Part shown: in pieces, positions 55,978 through 64,000 of the stretch
Numbering within the stretch: the first letter of the stretch is position 1
How the letters are laid out: every line of letters starts with the position of its first letter
Assembly (NCBI GenBank): GCA_949106495.1
Contig: CARYZD010000002.1
Coordinates: 62,001 to 126,000 of the forward strand
Direction of reading: 5' to 3'
Origin: an uncultured Clostridia bacterium
GTDB taxonomy: Bacteria > Bacillota > Clostridia > TANB77 > CAG-465
DNA: 64,000 bases
Notes under the pieces: model-generated
Database searches by the model: none
What the model was told of the DNA's origin: nothing
What the model saw: the letters and a program-made list of their open reading frames with translations, nothing else
Program-made: the position numbers and the translations under genes

Positions 55978-56006
55978 AGTATACCCTGTTTATGTAAAAT
56001 TGTCAA
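55978..56006 (-). promoter_or_regulatory. SigA promoter of the 55.2 kb gene
   Basis: Minus strand TTGACA (56006-56001), 17-base spacer, TATACT (55983-55978). Confidence 0.75.
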
Positions 56007-56063
56007 TAAAAGGGTACTGAACTTTTTTCAGTACCTTTAATATTAAATCATCTTTATTTATTT

Positions 56064-56733
56064 TTATATATCTTTCTTTTTATTACCGCATAAAATCTAA
56101 TATTTCATAAGTAATCATATAAAAAGAATAATTATAACAATATGGATAATATGCAAATGTTTCATTATCATTATACATAACTTTTTTAGCCTCAAGAACT
56201 CCTCTAAATCCATTTGATTTAAGATATTTTATAAGTATTTTTTTATATACTTCTATTTCTTTTTTAGAATAATCAAATATAGGGTCAAGTTCTAAAAATG
56301 TTAATTTAATATTATTTGCTTCAACTATTTTATTGTATGAGAATTTAATATGTGATAGTATTTTTTCTTTTTTATTATATTGGTCAAAATCTAATTTATC
56401 ATATTGCATTATACTCTCAATAATGCTTAATCTTGGATTTTGCTCTATATTCTCATCTATGAAAATATACTCCTCTATGTGTTCAGTAGTATAATTTTTG
56501 CTATATCTACATTCAGTTATACAAAAACAATAAAAAATTTCCTTTAAAACAACTAGCTTTTCATCATTATTAAGTGGCTTTCCTAAATTTACTCTTATTG
56601 TCTTTTTCTGCCTATCTATAATTAGCTTTCCTTTAAATATCTCATTATTAGTTTTTAACGATATTTCAAAATAAATGGGACTACAACATGTAGTAAGTCT
56701 TTTTGACTTTAAAATTTTAACTTTACTTTTCAT
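56064..56733 (-). CDS. Hypothetical protein, paralogue of 55183-55926, with CGG before the stop
   Basis: ATG 56733 has AAAGGAGGGG. Residues match the neighbouring paralogue in plan. The gene ends ATG CGG TAA in the zero frame (stop 56083-56085). If the CGG is skipped as at the other sites, the protein gains GNKKKDI and stops at 56064-56066, which is the end given here. Nothing in the sequence decides between the two ends; the pattern CGG-TAA equals that of site 6. Function unknown. Confidence 0.6.
56086..56088 (-). other. Possible CGG +1 frameshift site 7 (at a stop)
   Basis: In-frame codon before TAA. The shift would add only seven residues, so evidence is weak by itself. Confidence 0.4.
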
Positions 56734-56864
56734 AAATACCCCTCCTTTAATATTGATTAGTAGGCTCAAAGAAGTTAAATTATTTATTCTTTTTTCATCA
56801 ATTGTGTCTGATTATTATACCACTGTAAAAATAAAAAAGCAAGAAAAAATAGCACCTTATAGTG

Positions 56865-57449
56865 CTACTTTTGTTTTAATTCATATATTTTATCTAATAC
56901 AATATCTGAATATTTTTGCATTTCTTCCTTTGTATCGTGAACATTTTCAGGTAATACTATTGGCTCACCAAATACTACCACTACTTTTGAAAATAATTTT
57001 GGATTCTTCGTAATATGTACTGGTATTATTGGAACTCCAGCCTTAGATGCAATATATACAGGTCCAACCTTTGCTCTTCCTCTTTCTTTATCTTTCTTTA
57101 TTCTTGTACCTTCAGGAAAAATAAGAAGTTTTGCATTATCATTATTTTCAATTACATTTATTGAATGAAGTAAACTACTTGCATCTCTTTGTCCACGCTT
57201 AATAGGGAAAACATTATATGCTTTTAAAAGTGCTGCCATTATCTTATTTTTAAATAATTCTGCTTTTGCCATAATCCACATATCTTTAGACTTAAAATAT
57301 ACCCAAAATGGATCAAATATTGTTGAATGATTTGGACATACAACACATTTTCCAGCATTATCTATATTCTCTAGTCCATAATATTTTACTCTAAAAAGAA
57401 AATGCGAAAATAAAAATTTTAATAATCCTAAAAATCCTTTTTTAAGCAT
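56865..57449 (-). CDS. plsC: 1-acyl-glycerol-3-phosphate acyltransferase
   Basis: 194 residues. HX4D motif as NHSTIFDPF, then FPIKRGQRD, the block LLIFPEGTRIKKD and GVPIIPVHIT, the four PlsC motifs. N-terminal hydrophobic helix. It makes phosphatidic acid from lysophosphatidic acid. It overlaps cmk by 8 bases, a pairing found in many Firmicutes. Confidence 0.94.
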   Translation of the reverse strand: MLKKGFLGLLKFLFSHFLFRVKYYGLENIDNAGKCVVCPNHSTIFDPFWVYFKSKDMWIMAKAELFKNKIMAALLKAYNVFPIKRGQRDASSLLHSINVIENNDNAKLLIFPEGTRIKKDKERGRAKVGPVYIASKAGVPIIPVHITKNPKLFSKVVVVFGEPIVLPENVHDTKEEMQKYSDIVLDKIYELKQK

Positions 57450-58134
57450 CTAAATCAACCTTCTCTCTTATTTTTTCTACAACTATTTTTTCTTCTTCTT
57501 CCATTGTTAATTTAGTTGTATCAATTTCAAAAGCATCTTCTGCTTTTTTTAATGTTCCAACTGAGCTTGATTTATCATTATTATCTCTAAAAATAACATT
57601 TTTTAATATTTCTTCATAAGGAATATCTATTCCTTTTTCTTTGTTTTGTTCAAATCTTCTTTTTGCTCTTTCTTCTGCTGATGCTACAAGATAGATTTTA
57701 ACTTCTGCATTAGGAAATACATTAGTACCTATATCTCTACCTTCCATAACTATTTTTTTACCCTTTGCAAGCTCTCTTTGTAAATTTACCATTCTTTCTC
57801 TTACAACTGGTATATGTGAAACTTGAGAAACATAGTCATTTACTTGTTTTTCTCTAATTTTTGTGGATACATCTTCTCCATTAAGATAAAATTTGTCTTC
57901 TCCATTTTCATTTGTCATGTCTATTTTAATTGTATCTAACAATTTAGATATTTCATCTATATTATCTAATCTTATATTTTCATTAAGCATCGCAAGAGTT
58001 ACACATCTATACATTGCTCCTGTATCCATATATACTATTCCATATTTTTTAGCAATATTCTTTGCAAGAGTAGATTTACCTGTTCCCGCTTCTCCATCTA
58101 TTGCAATAACATAATTTTTACACATTTTTTCCAT
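57442..58134 (-). CDS. cmk: Cytidylate kinase
   Basis: 230 residues. P-loop GEAGTGKST, DTGAMYRCVT, GRDIGTNVFPNA and LVASAEERAKRR with the lid region are diagnostic for bacterial CMP/dCMP kinase. It phosphorylates CMP and dCMP in nucleotide salvage. Start 58134 with AGGGAAGAGG upstream. Confidence 0.95.
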   Translation of the reverse strand: MEKMCKNYVIAIDGEAGTGKSTLAKNIAKKYGIVYMDTGAMYRCVTLAMLNENIRLDNIDEISKLLDTIKIDMTNENGEDKFYLNGEDVSTKIREKQVNDYVSQVSHIPVVRERMVNLQRELAKGKKIVMEGRDIGTNVFPNAEVKIYLVASAEERAKRRFEQNKEKGIDIPYEEILKNVIFRDNNDKSSSVGTLKKAEDAFEIDTTKLTMEEEEKIVVEKIREKVDLDA

Positions 58135-58231
58135 GTTTTTAGCCTCTTCCCTTTATTTTTTATATTAAATATGGTATCATATAGCCAAAGATTTGTAAAG
58201 ATAAAAATTTTAGAAAGGTCAGTGATTTGGC

Positions 58232-58774
58232 GTGCCTAGTGATTTAGAACTTTTTGATAATAAAATTATAATATTATATATTTTAGAAAAAAACTCAAAA
58301 GCTCTTACATTAGAACAAATTGCAAAGTTTTGTGAAGACTTTGAAGATATCACATATTTTGATATTTGTACTTATATTCAAGAGCTAAAAAATAACAATT
58401 ATATTGAAGAAATATATACAGAATCGTCCAGTGTTTTGTATAAGATTACAAGTTCGGGTCTTTCGACCCTACAAGAACTATTAGAATTAATTCCAGGAGT
58501 TAATTTACACAATATAAAAAAGATAATTAACAAAAACATTGTAAAAATTAAAACAGACTTTTCGATAGATAACATTGTAATCCCTGTAGATAACGATGAA
58601 TTTAAAGTTACATGTTATATTAAGGAAGGACGTGACGAACTTGTAAGTATTACTATGTATGCCGCAAATAAAGACCAAGCGCGTAATATTACTCGCAACT
58701 GGAATAGTGATGCTGAGTTAATATATGAAAAACTATTAAATATGATGACAAAAGAGCCCTCCGATGAGGATTAA
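58232..58774 (+). CDS. DUF4364-family regulator-like protein
   Basis: 180 residues, GTG start at 58232 after AGAAAGGT. An N-terminal winged-helix part (KIIILYILEKNSKALTLEQI, IQELKNNNYIEEI) is followed by a C-terminal alpha-beta domain. This matches DUF4364, common next to serS or other core genes in clostridia; it is probably a DNA-binding regulator. Divergent from cmk. Confidence 0.85.
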   Translation: MPSDLELFDNKIIILYILEKNSKALTLEQIAKFCEDFEDITYFDICTYIQELKNNNYIEEIYTESSSVLYKITSSGLSTLQELLELIPGVNLHNIKKIINKNIVKIKTDFSIDNIVIPVDNDEFKVTCYIKEGRDELVSITMYAANKDQARNITRNWNSDAELIYEKLLNMMTKEPSDED

Positions 58775-58837
58775 AGCTTAAATATGTTTATAACTTGTCA
58801 TATAATTTAAATATTATTTTAGAAGGAGTGTATATTT

Positions 58838-60127
58838 ATGTTAGATATAAAATTTGTAAGAGAAAATCCTAATATTGTTAAGGAAAATATAAAAAATAAA
58901 TTTCAAGATGAAAAACTACCACTTGTAGACGAAGTTATTGAGTTAGATAAAGATATAAGAAAATTAAAACAAGATGGTGATGCTTTAAGACAAGAAAGAA
59001 ATACTATTAGTGATTCTATTGGTCTTCTTATGAGAGAGAAAAAAATAGATGAAGCTAATGCAAAAAAAGAACAGGTTGTAAAAATCAATGAAAAACTTGC
59101 TGAAATTGAAGGTAAAGAAAACGAATTATCTATTAAATTAAGAGATAATATGTTAGTTATACCAAATATTATGGATGCTTCTGTTCCAATAGGAAAAGAT
59201 GATTCTGAAAATGTTGAAATAGAAAAATTTGGTGAACCTTTTGTACCAGATTACGAAATTCCACATCATGCAGATATCTGTGATGCTTTAAATGGAATAG
59301 ATAAAGAAAGCGCTGGTAGAACAAGTGGAAATGGATTTTACTATCTTCTTGGAGATATTGCAAGACTACATGAAGCAATGCTTGCATATTCTAGAGACTT
59401 TATGATAGATAAAGGATTTACATATTGTATTCCTCCATTTATGATTCGTAGTGATGTTGTAACAGGTGTTATGTCTTTTCCTGAAATGGATGCTATGATG
59501 TATAAAATTGAAGGTGAAGACTTATACTTAATTGGAACAAGTGAACATTCTATGATTGGTAGATTTAAAGGACAAAAAATTAAAGAAGAAGATTTACCAG
59601 TATGTCTAACTTCTTATTCTCCATGTTTTAGAAAAGAAGTTGGTTCTCATGGTATTGAAGAAAGAGGATTATATAGAGTACACCAATTTGAAAAACAAGA
59701 AATGATTGTACTTTGTAAACCTGAAGATGCTATGGACTGGTATAATAAACTTTGGAGCTATACAGTTGAATTCTTTAGAAGCTTAGATGTTCCTGTAAGA
59801 ACACTTGAGTGTTGTAGTGGAGACTTAGCAGATTTAAAAGTTAAATCATGTGATGTTGAGGCTTGGAGCCCAAGACAAAAGAAATATTTTGAAGTTGGCT
59901 CTTGCTCTACTTTAGGAGACGCTCAAGCAAGAAGATTATCTATTCGTGCTAAAGGTGAAAACGGAAACTACTTAGTAGCTACATTAAATAATACATGTCT
60001 TGCTACTCCACGTGGATTAATAGCATTCCTTGAAAACAATTATAATGAAGATGGCTCAATAAATATTCCAGAAGCTCTATCTAAATATATGGGTGGAATG
60101 ACAAAAATCATGCCAAAGAAAAAATAA
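58838..60127 (+). CDS. serS: Seryl-tRNA synthetase
   Basis: 429 residues, SD AGAAGGAG. N-terminal coiled-coil arm (about 25-110) that holds the tRNASer long variable arm; class II motifs TSEHSMIG, PCFRKEVGSHG (motif 2), RVHQFEKQEM and ATPRGLIAFLEN (motif 3). The middle motif differs from the typical TAEVP (here SGEHS-like), common in this group of clostridia as far as I recall. It charges tRNASer and tRNASec. Confidence 0.96.
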   Translation: MLDIKFVRENPNIVKENIKNKFQDEKLPLVDEVIELDKDIRKLKQDGDALRQERNTISDSIGLLMREKKIDEANAKKEQVVKINEKLAEIEGKENELSIKLRDNMLVIPNIMDASVPIGKDDSENVEIEKFGEPFVPDYEIPHHADICDALNGIDKESAGRTSGNGFYYLLGDIARLHEAMLAYSRDFMIDKGFTYCIPPFMIRSDVVTGVMSFPEMDAMMYKIEGEDLYLIGTSEHSMIGRFKGQKIKEEDLPVCLTSYSPCFRKEVGSHGIEERGLYRVHQFEKQEMIVLCKPEDAMDWYNKLWSYTVEFFRSLDVPVRTLECCSGDLADLKVKSCDVEAWSPRQKKYFEVGSCSTLGDAQARRLSIRAKGENGNYLVATLNNTCLATPRGLIAFLENNYNEDGSINIPEALSKYMGGMTKIMPKKK

Positions 60128-60135
60128 TCAAAAAT

Positions 60136-60175
60136 ATAAGACCTTGATTAAAAAATCAAGGTCTCTTTTTTAGCG
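60136..60175 (+). terminator. Terminator of serS
   Basis: GACCTTGATT/AATCAAGGTC stem with TCTCTTTTTT. Confidence 0.85.
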
Positions 60176-60562
60176 TAATTTATAGCTTGATACTTCTGGA
60201 TGAGCTCTAGTATACTTATCCGCCTTCTCTACTACTTTGTATACCAAATCAAAATCAAATTCTTTCAAATATTTTATTTTAAAAGTAACTTGAGTTCCTT
60301 TCTCATCTTCAAATACTAAATATGAATTTCCATTATTATGCAAAAACTCTTCTGTAGGTGTTGGATCTACTCCATCCCAATAATCATCAACTGCTCTTCC
60401 ATCATAGAATAATATAAAGTCCTCCTTTAAAGCAATATTGAAAAGTTTATTTATTCTATTTCTATTTAATTCACATTCACTATTATTACAAGCATCTAAG
60501 CTTAAATCTTTTTTATTTTTAACATCCTCTCTTATTTCTAAGAATTCTTTTAAAGTATTCAT
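60170..60562 (-). CDS. Hypothetical acidic protein
   Basis: 130 residues from ATG 60562 (AAAGGAG upstream). Soluble; contains NSECELNRNRINKLFNI and AVDDYWDGVDPTPTEEFLH, and ends SSYKLR. I do not recognise a family. Its 3' end overlaps the serS terminator. Own promoter at 60657-60685. Confidence 0.6.
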   Translation of the reverse strand: MNTLKEFLEIREDVKNKKDLSLDACNNSECELNRNRINKLFNIALKEDFILFYDGRAVDDYWDGVDPTPTEEFLHNNGNSYLVFEDEKGTQVTFKIKYLKEFDFDLVYKVVEKADKYTRAHPEVSSYKLR

Positions 60563-60656
60563 AAAAAACACTCCTTTCAAACAATCATAAAGTATTAGTA
60601 TTGTAAAAATACATATTAATTAATACATATTTTTAATTTTTCTTAATGTACAATAG

Positions 60657-60685
60657 ATTATAGCACAGATATTTTGTTATGTCAA
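60657..60685 (-). promoter_or_regulatory. SigA promoter of the 60.2 kb gene
   Basis: Minus strand TTGACA (60685-60680), 17-base spacer, TATAAT (60662-60657). Confidence 0.8.
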
Positions 60686-60704
60686 ATAAAAACATCATTT
60701 ATAT

Positions 60705-60733
60705 TTTACAAATCAATAAAAATATGTTATTAT
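60705..60733 (+). promoter_or_regulatory. Promoter of ysxC
   Basis: TTTACA (60705-60710), 17-base spacer, TATTAT (60728-60733), then AAGAAAGGA as SD. Confidence 0.7.
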
Positions 60734-60761
60734 ATTACTATTAAGAAAGGAAATAGTAACT

Positions 60762-61340
60762 ATGCTTAAAAATGTTAAATTTGAAACTTCTGTATATGAT
60801 TACAGTAAATTAGTTAAAACAGATAAACCACAAATTGTTTTAGTTGGAAAATCTAATGTTGGTAAATCTTCATTTATAAATGCTATTGCAAATCAAAAAA
60901 AACTTGCAAAAGTTGGTCAAACACCAGGTAAAACAAGAAGTATAAATTATTATAATGTTAATGATGAATTTTATATAGTAGACCTTCCAGGATATGGTTA
61001 TTCTACTATGTCTGAAGCAGAAAAAATGAAAATAAATAAATTAATTGATACATATATTAGTAAAACACCTGAAATAAAATATATTTATTTTCTTGTAGAT
61101 ATACGTAACAATCCATCTCAAAATGATAGACAAATGTATGAATGGCTTTTAGATAAAAATATTCCATTTTCTATTATAGCTACAAAAGCAGATAAAATTG
61201 CAAAAACTAAAATGGATGATTATGCAAAAGAAATTACCAAAGCTCTATTCGCTAAAGAAAAAATCACTCCATTTTCAAGTGATAAAAAAATTAACATAGA
61301 TTTAATATGTGATGAGATATTGGAAATAGCAAAAAAGTAG
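60762..61340 (+). CDS. ysxC: Ribosome biogenesis GTPase YsxC/EngB
   Basis: 192 residues. G1 GKSNVGKSSF, G2 TPGKTRSINYY, G3 DLPGYGYS, G4 ATKADK and a C-terminal SSDKK (G5). It aids late assembly of the 50S subunit and is essential in many Firmicutes. Single gene with its own terminator. Confidence 0.96.
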   Translation: MLKNVKFETSVYDYSKLVKTDKPQIVLVGKSNVGKSSFINAIANQKKLAKVGQTPGKTRSINYYNVNDEFYIVDLPGYGYSTMSEAEKMKINKLIDTYISKTPEIKYIYFLVDIRNNPSQNDRQMYEWLLDKNIPFSIIATKADKIAKTKMDDYAKEITKALFAKEKITPFSSDKKINIDLICDEILEIAKK

Positions 61341-61362
61341 AATTCTAAATTCTACTTTTTTT
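61336..61362 (+). terminator. Terminator of ysxC
   Basis: GTAGAATT/AATTCTAC stem with T7; the stop codon lies in the 5' arm. Confidence 0.8.
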
Positions 61363-61434
61363 GTTTGTACTCCATTTTTCCCAAAATAAATTTTCATATA
61401 GTCTTCCTTTTGGATTTAAATAGTATCTAACCAT
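61345..61434 (-). CDS. Possible 29-codon peptide or gene remnant
   Basis: MVRYYLNPKGRLYENLFWEK and nine more residues, ending at TAG 61345-61347, which lies inside the ysxC terminator. The frame is open further upstream (INLHNAR). No SD. The sequence looks conserved rather than random (PKGRLYENLFWEKW), so it may be the tail of a lost gene. Confidence 0.3.
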   Translation of the reverse strand: MVRYYLNPKGRLYENLFWEKWSTNKKSRI

Positions 61435-61461
61435 TCTAGCATTATGTAAATTTATATCAAA

Positions 61462-61496
61462 AAAAGTTCGTGCAATATTGCATGAACTCTTATTTT
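61462..61496 (-). terminator. Terminator of dbpA
   Basis: AGTTCATGCA/TGCACGAACT stem with T7 on the minus strand. Confidence 0.8.
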
Positions 61497-62879
61497 TTAT
61501 TTTACTATATGTACATCTTTTCCTTTAATTTTACCATTTGTAAATGCTTTTAAAACATCATTTACATATTCTTCGGATAATTCTATTATACTTGTATCTT
61601 CTCTTACTTCAATTAATCCTATTTTTTCAGATTTGATTCCAGTAAGTGCTCCAATTGCTCCTATAATATCTTTTGCTTTAATATTATCTTTTTTCCCAAG
61701 ACTAATTGTAATAATATAATCTCCTCTTTTACTAATTGGTAAATCTACTTTTTCTGAACTCTCAGAAATTGGAACATCTTCTCTTTCCATTCTTGTACTA
61801 GTATAAGTTTCTATTTCTTCTATTCTTTCAATTTGTTTTCCAGTATAAAATGTATATGCTACACCACTTTTACCTTTTCTTGCAGTTCTACCAATTCTAT
61901 GCACGTAATATTCATTTTCAAGTGGAATATCATAATTAATTACAAGCTCTAAGTCCTCAACATCTATTCCTCTTGCAAGTACATCTGTAACAACAATTGC
62001 TTGTAGCTTCCCTTGTTTTAGTTTTTTTAATACCTTTTCTCTATCTTCCTGTCTTATATCACTATTTAACATATCTGTAATAATTCCATTTTTAGCAATA
62101 TAATTATATACTTCTTCAGTCTTTTTCTTAGTATTACAAAAGATAATACAACTTTTTGCATTTTCTTTTTTTATTATTCTTAAAGCACATTCATTTTTCA
62201 TTTTTTCTTTAACATCAATTGCAATTTGCTCAATATTATCTACAAGCATTGTTTCATTATCTTTTTGCTCAATATATATCGCCGTTTTTATTTTTTTATT
62301 TGCTATATCTTTTATTCTATTATCTATTGTAGCAGAAAATAATAATTTTTGTGTATCGTGAGAAATATTTTCTATAATACTATTTACTTCTTCATAAAAT
62401 CCCATACTAAGCATTTCATCGGCTTCATCTAATACTAATGCTTTAATATTTTTTAGTCTTAAAATTCTCTTCTTAATTAAATCATTTATTCTTCCAGGTG
62501 TTCCAACTAATATTCTTACACCTTTTCTTAAAGAAATTGCCTGACTTTTATAATCCTGTCCACCATATACTGCAATAGAATTAATTCCATGTAAATATTT
62601 GCAAAATTTTCTTGTTTCTTGAACAATTTGTATTGCAAGTTCTCTTGTTGGTGTTATTACGAGTACTTGCGTAGCTTTATTATCTACATCTATATTATTT
62701 ATTAGTGGTAGCATAAAAGCAGCAGTCTTTCCCGAACCAGTACTAGACATTGCTACTACATCTTTTCTATCTAATATTAAGTCTATTGTGCTTTCTTGTA
62801 TTTTAGTTAATTCTTCAAATCCAATATCACAAATAGCTCTTTTTATATTTTCGTTTAAATTTGTATCTATAAATTTCAT
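61497..62879 (-). CDS. dbpA: DEAD-box RNA helicase with DbpA RNA-binding domain
   Basis: 460 residues. Q motif FEELTKIQESTI, motif I SSTGSGKT, motif II LDEADEM, motif III SAT, motif V-VI with VTDVLARGID and HRIGRTAR. The last 75 residues, with KGDYIITISLGKKDNIKAKD-like start and DIIGAIGALTGI, are the DbpA RNA-recognition domain that binds hairpin 92 of 23S rRNA. It remodels 23S rRNA during 50S assembly. Confidence 0.93.
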   Translation of the reverse strand: MKFIDTNLNENIKRAICDIGFEELTKIQESTIDLILDRKDVVAMSSTGSGKTAAFMLPLINNIDVDNKATQVLVITPTRELAIQIVQETRKFCKYLHGINSIAVYGGQDYKSQAISLRKGVRILVGTPGRINDLIKKRILRLKNIKALVLDEADEMLSMGFYEEVNSIIENISHDTQKLLFSATIDNRIKDIANKKIKTAIYIEQKDNETMLVDNIEQIAIDVKEKMKNECALRIIKKENAKSCIIFCNTKKKTEEVYNYIAKNGIITDMLNSDIRQEDREKVLKKLKQGKLQAIVVTDVLARGIDVEDLELVINYDIPLENEYYVHRIGRTARKGKSGVAYTFYTGKQIERIEEIETYTSTRMEREDVPISESSEKVDLPISKRGDYIITISLGKKDNIKAKDIIGAIGALTGIKSEKIGLIEVREDTSIIELSEEYVNDVLKAFTNGKIKGKDVHIVK

Positions 62880-62944
62880 ATTCTTTTTTCCTTTACATAA
62901 ATTAAATTATATCACGATATGATTTAAAATACAATAAAAAAGGA

Positions 62945-62972
62945 GCCCAAGATTAAATCTTGGGCAGGTTTA
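62945..62972 (-). terminator. Hairpin between dbpA and dapA
   Basis: GCCCAAGAT/ATCTTGGGC stem with TCCTTTTTT on the minus strand. As a terminator it would stop antisense transcripts coming from dapA towards dbpA; no minus-strand gene ends here, so its role is unclear. Confidence 0.5.
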
Positions 62973-63098
62973 TATATGAAAAATTATGGTTATATAATAC
63001 ACCTCTATTGTGATAATTTTATGATTATTTGTTGTTACTTAAGTAAAATGATGTTCTATTTGAATTTTATAATAATATATAATAATGAGGTGAATTTA

Positions 63099-63959
63099 AT
63101 GAAAAGTATATCTGGAAGTGGAGTTGCACTTATTACTCCATTTACACCAAATAATAAAATAAACTATGAAAAAGTAGATGAACTAATTGAATATCATATT
63201 GCAAATAACACAGACTTTATAGTAGTTTGTGGTACTACTGGAGAGTCTTCTTCTCTTTCTAACACAGAGAAAAAACAACTTATATCTTATGTTGTAGAAA
63301 AATGTAAAAATAGAATTCCTGTTATTGCAGGTACAGGGTCTAATAATACTAAAATTGCAATTGAAATGAGCAAATATGCAAAGGAAGTTGGTGCAGATGG
63401 AATATTAGTTGTAACTCCATACTATAATAAATGTAATCAAGATGGACTTTTTGTACATTATAAAAAAATAGCTGATGCAGTATATCCTACTCCTGTTATA
63501 TTATACAATGTTCCTTCACGAACTGGTGTAGATATTTCAATTGATACTATAGATAAATTATCTAAAATAGATAATATTATTGGAATAAAAGAAGCCACAA
63601 CTTCCCTTGAAAAAATAGCTCAAATAATACATAACACAAAAAATACAAACTTTAAAGTTTTTTCTGGAAATGATAATCTAACTTTACCTATTCTTGCACT
63701 TGGTGGAGATGGTGTTATTTCAGTATGTGCCAACATAATACCTGAACAAATGCATAATATTTGTATGAATAAAGATTTAGATTTATTTTATAAATACTTA
63801 AACTTAATGAATACATTATTTATAGATGTTAATCCTATTATGATAAAAGAAGCTATGAATTACCTTAATTTTAATGTAGGAGATGTTAGATTACCACTTT
63901 ATAAAACAAGTAAATTTAATTTATTAAGATTACAAAAAGAATTAGACGAGATACTATAA
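63099..63959 (+). CDS. dapA: 4-hydroxy-tetrahydrodipicolinate synthase
   Basis: 286 residues from ATG 63099, which has GAGGTG upstream; the open frame begins 41 codons earlier with an improbable hydrophobic stretch. GTTGESSSL, YNVPSRTG with the Tyr of the catalytic triad, and Schiff-base Lys in GIKEATTS identify it. It condenses pyruvate and aspartate semialdehyde at the entry to lysine and DAP synthesis. DapL at 39 kb would act two steps later. Confidence 0.96.
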   Translation: MKSISGSGVALITPFTPNNKINYEKVDELIEYHIANNTDFIVVCGTTGESSSLSNTEKKQLISYVVEKCKNRIPVIAGTGSNNTKIAIEMSKYAKEVGADGILVVTPYYNKCNQDGLFVHYKKIADAVYPTPVILYNVPSRTGVDISIDTIDKLSKIDNIIGIKEATTSLEKIAQIIHNTKNTNFKVFSGNDNLTLPILALGGDGVISVCANIIPEQMHNICMNKDLDLFYKYLNLMNTLFIDVNPIMIKEAMNYLNFNVGDVRLPLYKTSKFNLLRLQKELDEIL

Positions 63960-64000
63960 ATCTCGTCTATAATATATTATCTATTGATATTTCTTGCCTC

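Noticed and set aside
62976..63098. N-terminal extension of dapA
   Set aside because: No SD at the early start, unlikely hydrophobic residues, and DapA homologues begin at the ATG at 63099.

Overview
The window is very AT-rich and comes from a Gram-positive low-GC Firmicute, most likely an uncultured gut-type clostridium (inference). Support: purine-rich SDs on almost every gene, AGA as the main Arg codon, RNase Y, YmdB, WhiA, WalJ-RlmH, a DUF1385-PrmC fusion, DUF4364, class C sortases with an LPxTG pilin, and SdpRI. I see no rRNA, tRNA, CRISPR array or insertion sequence.

Layout. 1-4.2 kb: membrane AAA+ ATPase (runs off the edge), SNase-fold protein, yebC, a membrane protein, lytic transglycosylase. 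4.2-8.2 kb: polA, hemW. 8.4-10.3 kb: paralogue of the 3 kb membrane protein, ParE-type toxin-antitoxin pair, orphan antitoxin-like peptide, strongly promoted structured ncRNA. 10.4-17.2 kb: whiA, DUF1385-prmC, rpmE, murA-walJ-rlmH, ymdB. 17.3-22.6 kb: hypothetical genes, two class C sortases and a pilin. 22.9-29.8 kb: rny, GDPD, PemK-like protein, sdpIR, a membrane-anchored protein, and a gene behind a bistable leader. 30.1-37 kb: a second structured ncRNA, ldh, ABC transporter with two-component system. 37-41 kb: DUF5301, patatin, TetR, dapL-like aminotransferase, RelE with a broken antitoxin. 41-48.8 kb: an NdvB-type glucan synthase split into two genes. 49-64 kb: tRNA deacylase, small membrane proteins, triple-GNAT protein, typA, marR, two paralogues, plsC-cmk, DUF4364, serS, ysxC, dbpA, dapA.

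Main discovery. Six genes are interrupted in the same way: the reading frame reaches an in-frame CGG codon, a zero-frame stop follows within 1-8 codons, and skipping only the C restores a long, sensible frame whose next codon is a glycine GGN. Sites are 417-419 (Walker A of the AAA+ ATPase), 3387-3389, 17794-17796, 25569-25571 (GDPD), 26005-26007 and 52157-52159 (joins two GNAT ORFs). A seventh CGG sits directly before a stop at 56086-56088. Reading both strands by eye, I found no in-frame CGG in any housekeeping gene; the only apparent ordinary Arg-CGG is in one compositionally foreign gene (18494-18496). This suggests that CGG is unassigned here and that CGG-N works as a +1 frameshift or four-base glycine codon. 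I know of no described bacterial system like this, but I could not search.

Most accessory genes, including the frameshifted ones, have their own TTGACA-like/17/TATAAT promoter and a hairpin terminator, so they look like expressed single genes rather than decaying remnants.
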